A stretch of 64,000 nt of DNA from Dirofilaria immitis (Eukaryota; Nematoda; Chromadorea; Rhabditida; Onchocercidae), in contig JAKNDB010000007.1 of the NCBI GenBank assembly GCA_024305405.1, positions 1 to 64,000 on the forward strand, written 5' to 3'. Below the pieces are notes generated by a model. It saw only the letters and a program-made list of their open reading frames with translations, was not told the DNA's origin and did no database searches. The position numbers were made by a program, and so were the translations under genes. Below, one piece after another: positions 24,795 to 38,456 of this stretch (positions within the stretch are counted from its first letter, which is position 1; each line of letters begins with the position of its first letter).

Positions 24795-27190
24795 AAAATA
24801 TATAATATGTTAAATTTTTAGCAAGCATTAAATGATAAATTATTTAGAATTTATTTTTAATTTCAATTTATTTTCTTATTTATTTTTGAAATGATTGTTT
24901 ATCTTATTCATTCATTTATTTGTTTGAAAAATAAACAATAATTCACTTTTGATTTTTATATTATATAAAATATTTATAAATAATTTCCAATCAAATTTTA
25001 GTTCATGTTGTTGAAAAAAGATACGAATATTTATAGTACAAAATTTTTGCAACATCATATGATAAAAATTCCGGAAAGGTTTCAGTAAAATGTTTAATAT
25101 AATTTTTATTAATAACCATAGCCTTTAAGCAATTCTTAACGAAAAGATAAATTTAAGATGTAAATTTTAAACGGTTAACTTCTAGCTTCTCTTTGCATTC
25201 ACATTCTTCCAGTATTTATTGATTAACGTCTGTCGCAAAAAACATTGCTTGATAAAAGTGAGGTATTTCTGAATTCAAATAAACTATCTGAAGATGATAC
25301 TATTTCTGTACGTTAACAGTATTTCTTCATATTGATATAATATTCAGGAAAAAGCAGTAATTGGATGATATTAAAGATAAAATTTCCAAATTTTTGACTT
25401 TTTTAGTTTGAAAAAGGATTGTTTTGATAATATTTGAAATTGTTTGCGCATTTTTTTTTAAATTAACACTTTGATTTTATTTATATTTTAATTTTATGAA
25501 TGAAATACACTAATTTATATTAAACCTATTTAATGGTGAAATAATTTTGTGCTCTAATTGAGAAATGTAAAGTTCAACTAGATTTTCGTTAAATTGCATT
25601 TTCATAAATGATATGATATCGATGGCATAAGATGAAACGATTTAGATTACTTCTCAATTCTGGAACCATCACTAGAATGAAAATATTTTTGTCTAATTCC
25701 AGACATATTCTGAACTCTAGAAGGATTTTTAACCAAAAAACACGAATATCAATCATTACATTACTACATTATCATTAATTGGGCTCTCAGAAATGATGAT
25801 GCTTTATTTATTCATTTTTGATCTCATCCTGAATAACTACACAGTTTATGCCTTTATATCAATATTAATTTAAACGACGATTATGTCTATTTTTCTGTCC
25901 ATGGTTCCTTTGTTATGGAGTTCCCATGATAACTCGAACAATTTTACCGTTATTTTGATCACCGATGGCTCTCTTTGCGCGCTTCATATGAATTTGATTG
26001 AGCTCTGGCATATTTCTTATATTTAATTCATAAAATAAATCTTCTCAAGGATTCTTTATGGTGGTATTGGATACAGCAAAATATGCAACATCAACAATGA
26101 TTGATGATATCTAATTAACTGAAAAAGATTAGACGAATATAAAAAATCAAGATTAAGAATCCGAGAAATGAGTGAAGAACGGAGAAGCAAAAGATATTTG
26201 TCAGTCTGGCTGATGCTGTGGATTAATAATCACGTCTCGATATTTTGTCGTACTTATTTCCTATGACTGCCATTCTTCTTGCTCTTTAACGCTGCTCTTT
26301 CTGCTTTTACGCAAATGTCGATGCACCTGAACTGTCGATCTTAATGAACCATCGTCCATGCTGCTAATCTATCGAATTGCCGTCCCTATCACTTTCGAAC
26401 TGTTCTCGTAATTAAATTATAATTCAACTGCTTCTAACAGTGATATTAATGTTATTGATGATCCTAGTAACATTTGACATTGCTATATACAACAGATGAA
26501 TTCTTATGAAACAATTATGGTTGTTCAAAAAATTGTTATATTTATTTTAAAAAAGACACAGTAAAAGAAAACTTAAAGTTTACTTACTTTTATTTAGAGA
26601 GAATTGAGAATTTGAAGTTTTAAATGCTTCCTATAGCATTTTTCATATTTCATTTGACGTATTTATAAATATTATCAGTAATATTAATATCACTGTTATT
26701 TATAAATATTATCAATAATATTAATATCACTGTTATTTATAAATATTATCAATAATATTAATATCACTGTTATTTATAAATATTATCAATAATATTAATA
26801 TCACTGTTATTTATAAATATTATCAATAATATTAATATCACTGTTATTTATAAATATTATCAATAATATTAATATCAATAGTTGCTTAGTAACTGGAATG
26901 AAATAATTCGAAAAAATTCATAAATTCAATCATTTAAGTTTTCTTGTAATAAGCAGGATAAGTAGCATAAAAAAATATAGACATAAATTTTGCTCTTCAA
27001 TTTTTTTGAAAAATTATACATAAAAAGATTCAATAACGCTAACACTAAACTGCTTTAAAACTTGTACAAACATAATAGTTTCCATATTGTGCTTAAGATG
27101 CTTAATCAGAATTGCAATTTAGTATACTTAAGAAGATACCCTGATTCAAATTTATATTCATCTTGAATCTGTTATACAAAAAAACAATAC
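24795..27190. repeat. Duplicated block, left copy (partner at 41.7-46.0 kb)
   Basis: 24795-26030 is nearly base-for-base the same as 41735-42967, in the same orientation, with a handful of substitutions and one-base indels. 26262-26460 matches 43547-43740 more loosely, and 26470-27150 matches 45095-45985 closely. The order is kept, so one ancestral block was copied and the right copy later gained or kept extra sequence at 42.97-43.55 and 43.74-45.09 kb. No coding function seen. Confidence 0.9.
26650..26880. repeat. 37-bp tandem array, 6 units
   Basis: Units contain atattatcaataatatt and end in a shared catcactgtt-type spacer; each unit is 37 bp with an internal imperfect palindrome. The same array occurs with 12 units at 45291-45730. 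The first unit of both arrays carries the same variant (cagtaat for caataat), showing common descent. Confidence 0.95.
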
Positions 27191-27599
27191 AACGATTATC
27201 TGCAAATACAACTAAGTTCCATTGCAATACTTTCATCAATTGACAGTTGACCTTTTTCATTACAAAATCTTTCATTTGCCTCAAGGTAAATAAAGTAATT
27301 TATGTCTATTTTAGGTTGGTGAAAAATTGTAAAAAGGGTCATAAGAAATTTTGTGCTTTGTTAATTATCATTTCAATCACTTAAACTTTTATTTTTCTAT
27401 ACTGAGAATGGCTTTTCCATAGAAAATTTTAGATTCTCGAAGCATAATGCTCCACCTCTTCACTTTTTTTTATAGTTACTACGAAAAGAAATTCTATTTT
27501 TTTAAAGTACGCTGTACTGATAAAAAATAATTCCGATTGAAGAAATGTTGAAGAAGTGCTGTAAATTGCTTATTCGCTTCATATTTTTTATTCTCGTGC

Positions 27600-28508
27600 C
27601 AACGAAAATTTGCTGAAACTCGTCAAGATTTCATCATTTTTGAGTAAAAATCAATTTTCAAAGTTTGATAAATGAAAATTCTAAAAAAAATTTTAAAATT
27701 CGTAAATTTAATTCAACATTCATTTACGTATTTATTGACAATAGCAATGCATACAAGAAATTACGTTTCTTCTCCAACAACAGCCGATTTTGAATAATTA
27801 TTACTGTCCTTAAACTTAATTCCCGCGACTTTCAGCTGTTGGACATTTGTAAATTGAGATAATTCAGAAGAGGAGAAAATAACATTAAATTCTGCGAAGG
27901 TTTTCTCTTTTCACTTGTAACATCTTTAGATATGTTGAGATTCAGATGCAGAAACTTAGCATTTCTGATGGTGAAAACATATAAATACGCTATTTCGCAG
28001 CTAAAAAGACAACAACAATAAAATTTTACAAATGTTTGAACTCACCTTTTAATCCTTCTTTTTCCTAATTTCAGGAAATACATTGTCTATACTTTGTATT
28101 TTCTATTTCTGAATATCAAAAACTTTGATCACGGTGGCAATAAGAATCAAACAATATCCATTAAAACAAAACTACCTACAATTCTCTGGAATTTACAATA
28201 TGTTGAAGACATCATCTATATAAAACTTCATAAAATATTCGACTTAACAAGGTTAGAGAAAAAAATGACGCAATTTGATAGCCAATATTTGATATTTCTT
28301 AATGAAATGCAATTACCATTTTGAAATCACCTTAAAAAAGATAAAAAATTACTGGCAAAAAATAAGAAGGTAGTAAAAATCGATGGATTACTTTGTTCTC
28401 CGCAAATATTTTATTCTTGACAATGTTATAATATATCTGTCTAGCCATTAACAATTTTCCTCTCATCATCGACGATAAATTACTACGTTATGCATTTGTC
28501 GTAAATTA
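27600..28508 (+). repeat. Repeat related to the 5' flank of the collagen-like genes, inverted
   Basis: 27925-28220 matches the reverse complement of 34190-34450 and of 39600-39900; 28340-28500 matches the reverse complement of 39430-39560. The piece 27610-27670 is also an inverted match to 50487-50545. It is the upstream flank of a collagen-like gene unit without the gene, and the BEL/Pao copy starts at its right edge. Confidence 0.75.
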
Positions 28509-30505
28509 TTGTATCCTGTTTTCAACTATGGTTTATGTCTGGGACATTTAAAGAACTTAATCGAAAATTTGCAACTCAAATCGCTTCTGCAGGTATATCA
28601 TAATACAATCATGAGACAATTACAAGCAGGTAAAATTGCTCGTAATGACGAAGTGGGTGTCATGCATTATCTTCCACATCACGAAGTGTGGAACGCCAAT
28701 AAAAGTACTACAAAATTAAGAATAGTGTATGATGCCTCGGCGCATCATAATTGATATAAAAGTCTCAACGAAGTTCTCTATAGAAGTCCGGTAATATTAC
28801 CCGATCTAATCGGTATATTATTACGGTTTCGAATGATGAAATTAGTCATAAATGCTGACATAAAAATGCTTTCTTACAAATAAGGTTGCATCCTTTTTAT
28901 CTTTTGTTTTGAAGATTTCTATGGGTCAAGAACCTAGGTGAAGAAATTTCAAAAGAGAACATCAAATCCTACCGATTTAAACGAATGCCGTTTGGAGTTA
29001 TATCTTCACCGATTCTTCAGTTCATTAAAAAGACTTATAAAAATCTATGCCCTGGCTAAAATCATTCTCCATACCAGGGAACAATATGTCAAAGGATGAT
29101 TATAATCTAGCAGAGTGGCTATTAATCAGACTGGCACAATCGCAAGAAATAGAGAAATGGAATCGCTTTCAACACCATGATAAGTTCTGGAGATACAACA
29201 ATCAACTAGAATATTCAGATCTGGATAACAAAAGCAAATATCCACTTATTTGCCAAATAAGGAAGATATAACTGAACTCATCATTTGGTTGCAACATGAT
29301 AGATTGTACCATGCTGGGACTGAACACGTCTTGTATGAAATAAGGCGTAGATTTTGGATTCCAAAAGGAAGGGCCAAAATAAAGCGAGCAATATTTTCAT
29401 GCATGATTTTGCAAGGTTGGAAGGCAGAACCCCTTTAAACTACCGCTAATGCTAAATCTACTAGAATCACGAATATGGTGATCAAGAACATTCGAGCAGG
29501 TAGGTTTAGATTATATAGGCCTCTTCTCAATTAAATCGCTTACTGGGGTAGTGAAAAGATGGTTCGCCCTCTTCACATGTTTTACAACTAGGGCAGTTCA
29601 TCTCGAACTGGTTGAAGATTTATCCGCTGAAAATTTCTCCTACATCACGAGAAGATTCGTTGCGACATAAAGAACATCAAAAGTTAGTACTCAGCGACAA
29701 TGCAGCCAATTTCAACTTTTATTCAAGAAAATAATGGACGCCAATTTCTTGGCCGAAAAAGGTATGATTTGGAAAAACACAACTCCACGACGCCATGGGG
29801 TGATGGCATTTATGAACGGCTCATTGGACTTACCAAGGAAGCCTTGAGAAAGGCGATAAGAAGATTTCTCACAGAAAGAGAAATGACAACACCAAATTTG
29901 AAAATAGAAGGAATATTGAATACGCGTCCATCGACTTACGTTGGGTTTGATAACTATAGGATAATACGTCTCATCGATTTCATTTCACCTACGGCAATCA
30001 TTAGATATACCAATCAAGTATGAAAATAAGGAAAAGGGATATACTTCTTGCGTATTGAAAATGAAAGATAAACTAGCGAAACATTGAACAAATATTTTTA
30101 CAACACTAGATGTTTTTGGAAATTATGGAAAAGGATTATCTAAGAGGACGTTTACAAAAGGAAGAACATTCCTAAAACTCATAGAGGAAAGATTCCCACA
30201 AGTGGATGAAATAATTTTATTGGTAGAACCTAATGTCCCTCGTGGTACATGGAGTCTTGCAAGAATAATCAAACTTAACAAAAGTTGAGACAATTGGACA
30301 CGAAATCCCATTATACAACTGCCAAATGCGAAACAACTCGATCGCACTACAAATATTCTTTGTCCACTGCAAATTAACAGCGATTTCAGCAATACAAAAA
30401 ATCTTCTAGAAGACGATTCAGAAGGAACGAGAGCTAGCCGAACTCAAAGCTCCAAAAGAATTGCGACACATGAAGAACTCTCGGTCAAAATTCACATTAA
30501 TAGAA
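28509..30505 (+). pseudogene. Truncated BEL/Pao retrotransposon pol relic
   Basis: Remains of a BEL/Pao polyprotein in several frames. At 28509-28754 the reverse-transcriptase part reads GVMHYLPHHEV and LRIVYDASAH, then a stop. At 29047-29271 is the pre-integrase region (EIEKWNRF, FWRYN). At 29250-29400 is the integrase zinc-binding region (DRLYHAG, RRRFWIPKGR). At 29500-29700 the integrase core shows GLDYIGLF, TTRAVHLELVEDLSAE and SDNAA, and at 29800-29990 the catalytic Glu region (GIYERLIGLTKEALR) and a C-terminal part. gag, protease and most of the RT palm are missing, and stops and frameshifts interrupt the rest. BEL/Pao elements are LTR retrotransposons of animals; this copy is dead. Confidence 0.88.
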
Positions 30506-30775
30506 TGTAAATGCCAGCTGCTTAATGGGAAAACCACTCCCACTTTCTAATCCATATAAACCCTATTTGTATAACGAAACAGATATCTTTTACAAATAAA
30601 AGTTTTTACTATTGGCTGGACAATTACAACACAGTTCCACCCAGCCCAATTCAATTCAACACAACAGTGAACCACAGTAAGCTGATCATCTAACACGACA
30701 AATCAACCCGTTGAAACACTAGCGGTATTTGGCTAATAATCGATATCACACTCCGCAACTGAAAAATCCGTGATA
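30506..30775 (+). mobile_element. 3' LTR of the BEL/Pao copy
   Basis: Starts TG just after the pol relic and ends near 30775. It aligns over its length with 52715-53016 (shared blocks: taatccatataaaccctat, cacagtaagctgatca, ctaacacgacaaatcaacc, cacactccgc). No matching 5' LTR was seen before 28.5 kb, so the element is 5'-truncated. Ends are estimated by comparing the two copies. Confidence 0.8.
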
Positions 30776-30789
30776 GGAACATTTGTTAT

Positions 30790-32560
30790 CACATATTAAT
30801 CTTTATTATCTTTTGTTCTATGTAACATAGAATCATTCTTTTTCTCTTAACATTGTCATCCTATCTCATTCATTTTTAATGACATCTTTTAAAGTTGTAT
30901 CTTATCGCAGGAAAATGAATATTTTCTTCATGTGCAAAGATGATTATTTTTTATTACTCTATGAAAAGTATGAATTATCAGCACATCTAGAACTTGCACC
31001 CACAAATTTTTCGCCTGGTTATAAAAATCAGTATTGATTGAAAAATATTTTAATTTTCCTTTCGCTTAGTTAAAGACAATACAAGTTGTTTTATTATTTA
31101 AAAATAACAATGATAATGTTGTGATTTGAAAGCACAACAAAGCATTTATGTCATAAATACAGAAAAAAATGTCAGAAAAAGCGAAATATTCTATATTTTT
31201 AATGACTCTTTATCTAACACAAACGAATGCTACGATGTCTAATGCAAGTTTTTATTTTATACTACCAAGCTTATCTTCAGTAGAAAATTACCGTAAACTA
31301 ATTCACATATAAATATTTCTGATATTCTAACAAAACTTACATACAATTTTTAAAATACTTCTCATCAAATACCATGCTAATGCAGTGTAGGAATGTTTTT
31401 CAGACAAAACATCTTCATTATAAAAGGGAGTCTGATTCATTTCAAAAATTTTTCTTTTCTTAGAATCAACAGCTCGACAAACGGTTCATCAAATATTACC
31501 AATTATTCCGGATAATCAATCTCTCTGCTACCGAACTTATTTTAATTTTAGTTACAATTTCGACTGTGTGACAATGCTTCGTAGAAAGTAAAATTTTGAA
31601 GCATCATTAAGCAATAAACTATTTATAATTTAAAACTTTAAGTTTTAAGTAATATTGCGTAAATTGCTAAATGTCAACAAATGTAATTGTAAGAGCCTTG
31701 TGTTGTTGAAATAGGATTCGTAAAGCGTTCGCTACGCCAGTGAGTTACCTCATCATCAAGTTTCTCTCTCTCTCTCTCTCTTTCAACAAAATTAGAAAGT
31801 AAAATTTCGAAGTACCATTAAACGATAAACTATTTATATGAATGGAACAGTAGCGGTGAGTCAATGACATGTAATCATTGGGAAACAAAAACTTTTCATG
31901 AGTTTGCCTACTACCTTACCAAACAGGTAAGAATGATCAATCACATTAATTCATAGTATCTTTTGCTCTATATTAAATGACTCACTGTTATACCTAACCC
32001 CTCATCTTAGCTCATTGCCTTTTTCATTTAAATAATTTTTATAATTAATTTTGATACGAGTTTTTGAACTTGTATCTTAACGCAGGAATGTATGTAAATA
32101 TTTTCTTTTCATCACTTCATCAAGTGGTTTCATCACTTGCGCGACCTAATAACGGCTTAATTTTTTCAAATGGAGTTCCACCACTAATGATACTGTATGA
32201 ATTAAGCTAAAGCTCGAGTTTAACACCTGGATTATAAAATTACTGGTAATATCAAACGCATTTACGAAATAAGATATATAATTGCCGTAATTTTTTGCTA
32301 AACTTTCAGATAAGTGATCAAACAAACCATCTTCTGTTTTTATATTGACACAGATGGAATAGCATAACTATGAAATGATTTTGTGGAGGGAACAGAGTTG
32401 TGGGCATATTCACAATTCCCGCTTAGCATTCCAATGTTGTACTAAACGGTAAAGAAAAAATTTTAATTTTCTTTTTCATTCAATTAAAATCAATCAAAGT
32501 TGTTTTATCATTTAAAAATAACAGTGATAAGGTATGCTTGAAAGCACAACAAAGCATTTG
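30790..32560. repeat. Two tandem copies of the collagen-like gene 3' flank
   Basis: 30790-31140 and 31905-32560 share a common order of motifs (ttgtatctta-cgcaggaa, then caagttgttttat-atttaaaaataac, then gaaagcacaacaaagcatt) and match 38080-38400 downstream of the second collagen-like gene. 31165-31440 also matches 43852-44125. The segment between contains a CT run at 31763-31781. Confidence 0.7.
31763..31781. repeat. (CT)n microsatellite
   Basis: Pure alternating C/T run of about nine units. Confidence 0.9.
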
Positions 32561-32602
32561 CTTCATGAATTCAGCTCTTACACATTCTATCACTCGCTGT
32601 TT

Positions 32603-32969
32603 TTATCCTCCCATCACATGTTGTCCACGAATACCAACAAGTCCATCATTACCGATTACACCTTTCACACCAACATTTCCTTCTTCACCTGGCAAACCTG
32701 CAACTCCAGGCTCTCCCTTTGCACCTTTGTCTCCAATTTCTCCTGGAGCTCCTTCGGGGCCTGGCACTCCTTGTCTTCCCATCCGCCCATTGCGCCCTGG
32801 TCGTCCCTTTGTCCTTGTTGCGGTGGTCCACAAGTCTGAAAATAAGATTCATATGTATTTGTTGTTTCACAGATTGTCTTCAAATATATTCATCTTACTT
32901 CTTTTAGACACTCACCTGAATTAAAGAAACGGAGCAGAAAATCAATAGAAAAACACCCAAAAAATACAT
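32603..32969 (-). CDS. Small secreted collagen-like protein, copy 1 (divergent)
   Basis: Exon 1 32916-32969 encodes an 18-residue signal peptide (MYFLGVFLLIFCSVSLIQ); exon 2 32603-32835 starts after TTTCAG in phase 0 and encodes TCGPPQQGQR, then a run of Gly-X-Y triplets (GRPGRNGRMGRQGVPGPEG and on) ending GIRGQHVMGG and a stop. About 95 residues, far shorter than cuticle collagens (around 300), and without their cysteine-flanked second Gly-X-Y block. A single Cys precedes the triplets. The Gly-X-Y frame is shifted against the exon start by one missing G at the C run 32805-32807 on the plus strand. It is clearly more divergent from copies 2 and 4 than they are from each other. Function unknown; a secreted short triple-helical peptide is the simplest guess. 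Confidence 0.8.
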
Positions 32970-32999
32970 TGATGCCGATAACTGTAATTGAAATATTAC

Positions 33000-34450
33000 G
33001 AATTTTGTAAAATATTAAAAAATATTCGTGGAAATGCTGAAAATAAGCTTAGTCGACTAATTAAAAAGGAAGTTGTATCTAAATCACTATAATGTCGTTG
33101 AAAATGCAATAATTAATGTCTTTTATTTATAATGACGAATAAAATATTTAATGTGAATCTTTCTGGAATTCATATAATAATGAATCATTTCAATAATATT
33201 TGCGGAATGGTTGTACCGAATACAATAAAATTCAGCATAAACTATAATCGATGATATAGAATTAACAGGAGGATGATTAAACCGATTGATTAAAAAATTG
33301 AGATAAAGAATCCAGAAAATGAATGACGAAACTGGTTTTGATAGGTAAAAGTGATTTATGAATTTAGGCTGATGTTTTGAATTAATAATTCTTCGAATTG
33401 GTTAAACTCTTGAAATCAAAAATTTCCTTTATCAAGTCAAATCTTTTATCAATGTAGTAATCGACAAAGAGAATTGAAGCGATGAATGAAACAAAGACGA
33501 AACAGTAGAAATATCTCGTGATAAGGGATCTCAGGATAAGGAATGTATTGCTAAAAACAGATTTTTATGAATGTATTGAATGCATAAATTCATGTTAAAT
33601 ACGCGACGTGAAAATTCATCATCATTGGTGGAAAAAGAAAAATACATGAAAATTCAAATTTTTAATCCAACAAATGACATTGTCAATAACTGAAAAGTAA
33701 AGCATTGTTGAGAATAAAATATTCATGGAAAGAATAAAGTAATCTACCGGCTTCTTAATACCTTCTTATTTATCACTGGATTTTGTAGTATTAAAAGTTG
33801 AAATTTTTAATTATAGTACAAAACCTTGAAGAATACCGGAAATGTGTCGGAAAAGAGTTTAGTAAATTTAATATACGCATGAAATATTAATATTTTTCTT
33901 ATAATAGCTTTGAATGTTTTTTTTAAAGAAAGCGGTTGCTTTGAGAAAATAGATTCTATCATTTAATGGCACGAAAATGTGAAATTTTAAATCAAAAAAG
34001 AAAATGGAAAGCAAAGAGAAAAATTTGAATTGACAGTCAAATTTCATTTGGAGCAATAAGTCGAAAATAATACATGAAATAATCATCCTTTTATTTATTA
34101 TATTCCATAAGATATTTTAATAATAATTAAATTATTTTTTTAAGCTAATCTCAAATTGTAGTTGCATTTCATTAAAGATTTATATAGGTTATTGTCTTCA
34201 ACATATTGTAAGTTCCAGAAAGTTATAGTTAGCATTTGTTTAAATAAATTCTGTTTGATTTCTATTTGCACCGTGAATGAAAGTTTTTGATATTCAGCGA
34301 TTATTCCAAAAACAGAAACTACAAAGTATTTTCTGAAATTAGAAGGTGAGTTCAGTCATGTTGTAAAATTTTGTTGTTATTAGCTTTTCTTAGCTGCAAA
34401 ATAGCATATCTATATGTTTTCGCCATCAGAAATGCTAAGTTCCTGAATCT
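33000..34450. repeat. 5' flank of collagen-like copy 1
   Basis: Diverged copy of the upstream sequence shared by the collagen-like units. The stretches near 33260-33400 and 33600-33780 align loosely with 39120-39240 and 39430-39600. 34190-34450 aligns closely with 39600-39900, including the shared gtgaatgaaagtttttgata. Confidence 0.65.
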
Positions 34451-37004
34451 AAATTTAAACAAATGGGAAGATATGTTACAAGATTCGAGATGCTAATGGC
34501 AGAAAACACGTGATTTAGTTTTTGGAAATAACAACAAAACAAGATTTGCCGATTCATACAATATTAAAATGAAAATATTTTATTCACAGTTTGATGAATG
34601 AAGTGATTTTAAATTGCATATCAGTATTATCAGTATTATTATTCCATTAGTCATCCGTTACGATACTTTGGGATTTCTTTCCCAAATACCTATCATATGA
34701 ATCATAATCGCCGAGATTTTGATGCTATGGAGAGTTATAATCTTCATGAATTTATGTATGACAATAGATAATCGAAAATCTTCATCTAACGACGCTTCAT
34801 ATTTGCATTTCACAATCTTCATTAATTGCAGATAATTCAGTGATGCAAGAAGAAAATAATTTCAAATCAAGTGAAAAATATGAAAAGTATGTTGCTATCA
34901 AATTTTTGATTACAACAGTTTCAGATGATAAAATTTTCGAAAAATTTTTGTCAAAAGATCAAAACAATTTATAAATTTTAAAATATTTTTATAATTAACA
35001 AAATACATTTGTATTTTGAAATTTATGTTATAGAAATCTTTAAATTAATTATTCTCAGTCAAATGGTGAAATATTCTTTGTTTAATACCTCAATCCATAA
35101 TACTAATGAATGATATAAATGATTAGTTAACTATTAGCTTTATTTATTGGCATGTTAAATGATTTACTACAGCTTTATTTATTATACCTCTATAATTATT
35201 TCATCCATTAAATGAATATATGATCCTTTGTTCATGTAATCTTCATCTGTTCATCTATTCAATTATCTGTTATATCGAATGTTTTCAAGCACCAACCACA
35301 GATCAATTTTTGAAACAAAGGATCAGTTTCTCAAATTATTATATCGGCTTAATGATCGCCTGATCATCAGCTTCCTCTGCTAAGCGATTCTACTAATCGT
35401 GACTTAAAATGAATTCCTTAGCTAGAAACGATTATTCCAGTCTGAACAATTAAGAAGTAATCTTCATCATTAGATTATCATATTGTATAACTGTTAATTT
35501 TCTGCGAACAATAAATTTTTATTATATTGTTTGTAAAACAATTCAAAAAAAAAAAAATTGACGACAATTTTATTATTTGATTGCATCAAATTGCTCAACG
35601 GTATATATTATCTCCATAATTTAATGTTTTAAGTCACTTACAGTATAAATGCAAAAAGAAAATGGAAAAGGAAAAGAAAAGGACTGAATTCATCATATTA
35701 ATGTTTCATCATCATAAGAATGTTATTAAAATAACGAAGCCAAGAAAAAGATACAACTTCAGATATAACATGACATAAAAATTAAATTTGTCAGAATATT
35801 GACATCATACAATTAATTAAGGAGATTTTATGACTCGTTTAAAAATTCTCGTAATAAATTTTCTGTGCTATGATTCATCGATACTATTCAATGATTTATT
35901 ATGACAAAGTTATTCATGTTCGAGTGATATCGCTATATGATTAATAAGAAACGATAATTAACTGGCTCCTTGGAATTATATTGTTAAATTTACTCATCGA
36001 TGGCCAAATATTATATCGATATTATTTCAAATAAGTTTCTACAATCGCGAATACATCTTCCATTCTACTCTAATAATTAAACAAGTTTTGAATATTTTGA
36101 ATTTAAAACAAACAATTTTTTTAAATAAACGCATATCGCTTTGTAAAATTATATAAATTCTTTCATTTATTCTACTTGGTGTTTTAAAAATTCATATCTA
36201 AAATATTAAAAAAATAAATTAAATAAGAAAAAATTATTTTCATGCTCCAGAATAATGGCTGATTCACTTTTACTTCTTCTCAAACAATCATAAATCAAAT
36301 TGAAAGACAGCTGAACCAATTAAACTTCGTCATTAGACAGTACGATAGGAATTGGTCAAATTTTTTTATCGTACTATCATTTCATATGGGTTTTCATTTA
36401 TCTGAAATAGAAATTTAGGACTGGTTTAAAGGCCGCTAATTTTGCCGTTGTATTACTTTAAACTCTCAAGTAACATTCTTAATTCAAAATTTTCAATATC
36501 TAAAATGAAAATAATTTCTGCCATAAGTTAATTTACAAAATTATGGAATTTAAATGCATCATAATATAAAAAATAACGTGCCCACTTTTTTAATTTATTT
36601 CTCTTTTGCTTTTCATATTTAAAAGTTTTACTATTATTTGCATTTATTATATTTACTAATACATAAAGAGTATGATGATGTTTGCACCTTTGATTTTTTT
36701 TGGTTTTAATGATAATTTAATTCTTTGCTATTATGGACGCTTCAACAATGTAAAAAGGAAAAAGTTGAAAACTACAGGAAGTAGTAATTAATTTTTAGGC
36801 CATGAAATTTATTGCAAAAACAAGTAATCCCAATTTAAATAAATTTGTTATATTATACGAAGAATACTTGTACGAAAATATTGTCAAAGAGCTTCACAAT
36901 TTACGGATCTAAATTGAATTAGTGAGACACTCACAGAAATTAAAGGAAAAGATGAAAAGATAGAAAATTATTCAGCAAAAACAGAAGAGCAAAATAAGAG
37001 TTTC
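34451..37004. other. AT-rich intergenic sequence with one gag-like scrap
   Basis: No gene recognised. 36845-36990 is a diverged match to 51735-51865, part of the gag-like relic there. The rest is simple AT-rich sequence. Confidence 0.4.
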
Positions 37005-37485
37005 ACGGAAATCCGTGATTGCATTGTGTTTGATTTCGTATGAAAGGATGTATGTTGCATGTGTGTTTACTGTATCATGCAAGATGTAAGCAAAAAATGT
37101 TTTGCCTTTGTCTATGAGCTGTGATTCTCACTTTTAATAAAGCCCTCTTTATTCATATATAAAATGATTCAGCAATAACAGAAGAGCAAAAGGAGAGTCT
37201 AGAAGATTTAATTAAAAAGCTGATCACTACTAGTAAACTACCGAGTTTCAGTCAAATAGAATTTTTTATTATTCTCACTTTTCTGCAACAATCTGTTAGA
37301 ACATATTACTATTAACTTTTTTGCTGTTGAACAAACTGTCGTACGTCTGATGCCATTCTCCCAATCCGAAGATTATCCTCTTCCAAATGATTTTATCCAT
37401 TGTAATAACTATTAGAAGAGCATGAATTATGAGGACATCTACAATTTTTGCTTGTAAATTTGCGCTTGGTTACAAAAATGTTGTC

Positions 37486-37689
37486 TCAACAGTGGCGAAA
37501 AATATTTTGATTATTCTTTCGCGCAGTTTCAAAATCAATCAGAGTAGCTTTATTATTTTTAGCGGGAAAAATCACCTCGGTGATTACTAGTTTCCGCGAC
37601 TTGAAATAAATCGCTATTTTCTGTCTTGTAGTTTTGAACTTTTTCTTTTTTGGCATTGTTTTGTATTTTCTTTCATCGAGTAACTTCAC
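37486..37689 (-). other. 67-codon open frame conserved in both inverted-repeat arms
   Basis: Open frame encoding a very basic N-terminus (MPKKKKFKTTRQK) that is kept with only two residue differences at 47707-47910. It overlaps sequence that is plain 3' flank in the other collagen-like units, and the arms are nearly identical overall, so its openness may be chance rather than selection. No family recognised. Confidence 0.25.
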
Positions 37690-38456
37690 GATTCATCGAT
37701 ATCAATATATAAAAAAATAAATAGAAAAGAACACAGAACGTTAGCATTAATAAATTACATTCATTTGAATAATAAATGAAACGCTCTACCGGAAAGTAAG
37801 TTACGCGCTATTCAATATCATTGTTGAATCCGACAATATTTGTTCACGCCACGCAATATAATACTAATCATTGAGAAAAAGTGGATTGTGTGAATGATGG
37901 CTTCTATCATTTAACAGTTCCATTAAAGGGTTTCAGTTGTAGACAAGCTGGATTTCAAATCGTATCCATAAAAAGGGAAAATTTCTATCTTCTGGAAATG
38001 ATAGATTTATCAAAAGTTAGCATTTTCTCGAATATATGCAAATGCAGAGAATGAAGTACTAAAGCAATCTTTTTGCTTCTCGGCTTTAGTCATTTCATTT
38101 CACTCACTTTTTATTCCAACAATTCTTATAATAAATTTGATATGAGTTTTTATTTTGAATTCTTTCGTAGGAACGTCACTATCTTCATTTTATGCATAAA
38201 GATGATTTCTTTTTTTTTTATTCTTGGGAGAGCATGAATTATGAGCACATCTACAATTTTTGTTTATAAATTTACGCTTGGTTACAATAACGTTGTCTCA
38301 ACAATTTTGATTTTTCTTTCGCTCAGTTTCAAAATCAATCAGAGTTGCTTTACTATTCAGAAATAATCAATGATGAGATTATCATTTGAAAGCATAACAA
38401 AGAGTTGTTAATCGTAATAATAATTCAATTCTGACATATTTTATCACTTGTTGCTT

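Noticed and set aside
26650..26880. Tandem array as a CRISPR-like locus
   Set aside because: Units are contiguous with no unique spacers, AT-only, and the setting is eukaryotic.
32534..32924. Plus-strand proline-rich open frames opposite the collagen-like gene
   Set aside because: They are the antisense of Gly-X-Y codons, which automatically give Pro/Ser/Thr-rich frames; no start context or splice sites.
37486..37689. 67-codon frame as a second real gene in each inverted arm
   Set aside because: The arms are so similar that conservation of the frame carries little weight, and the sequence is ordinary 3' flank in other copies; kept only as a doubtful feature.
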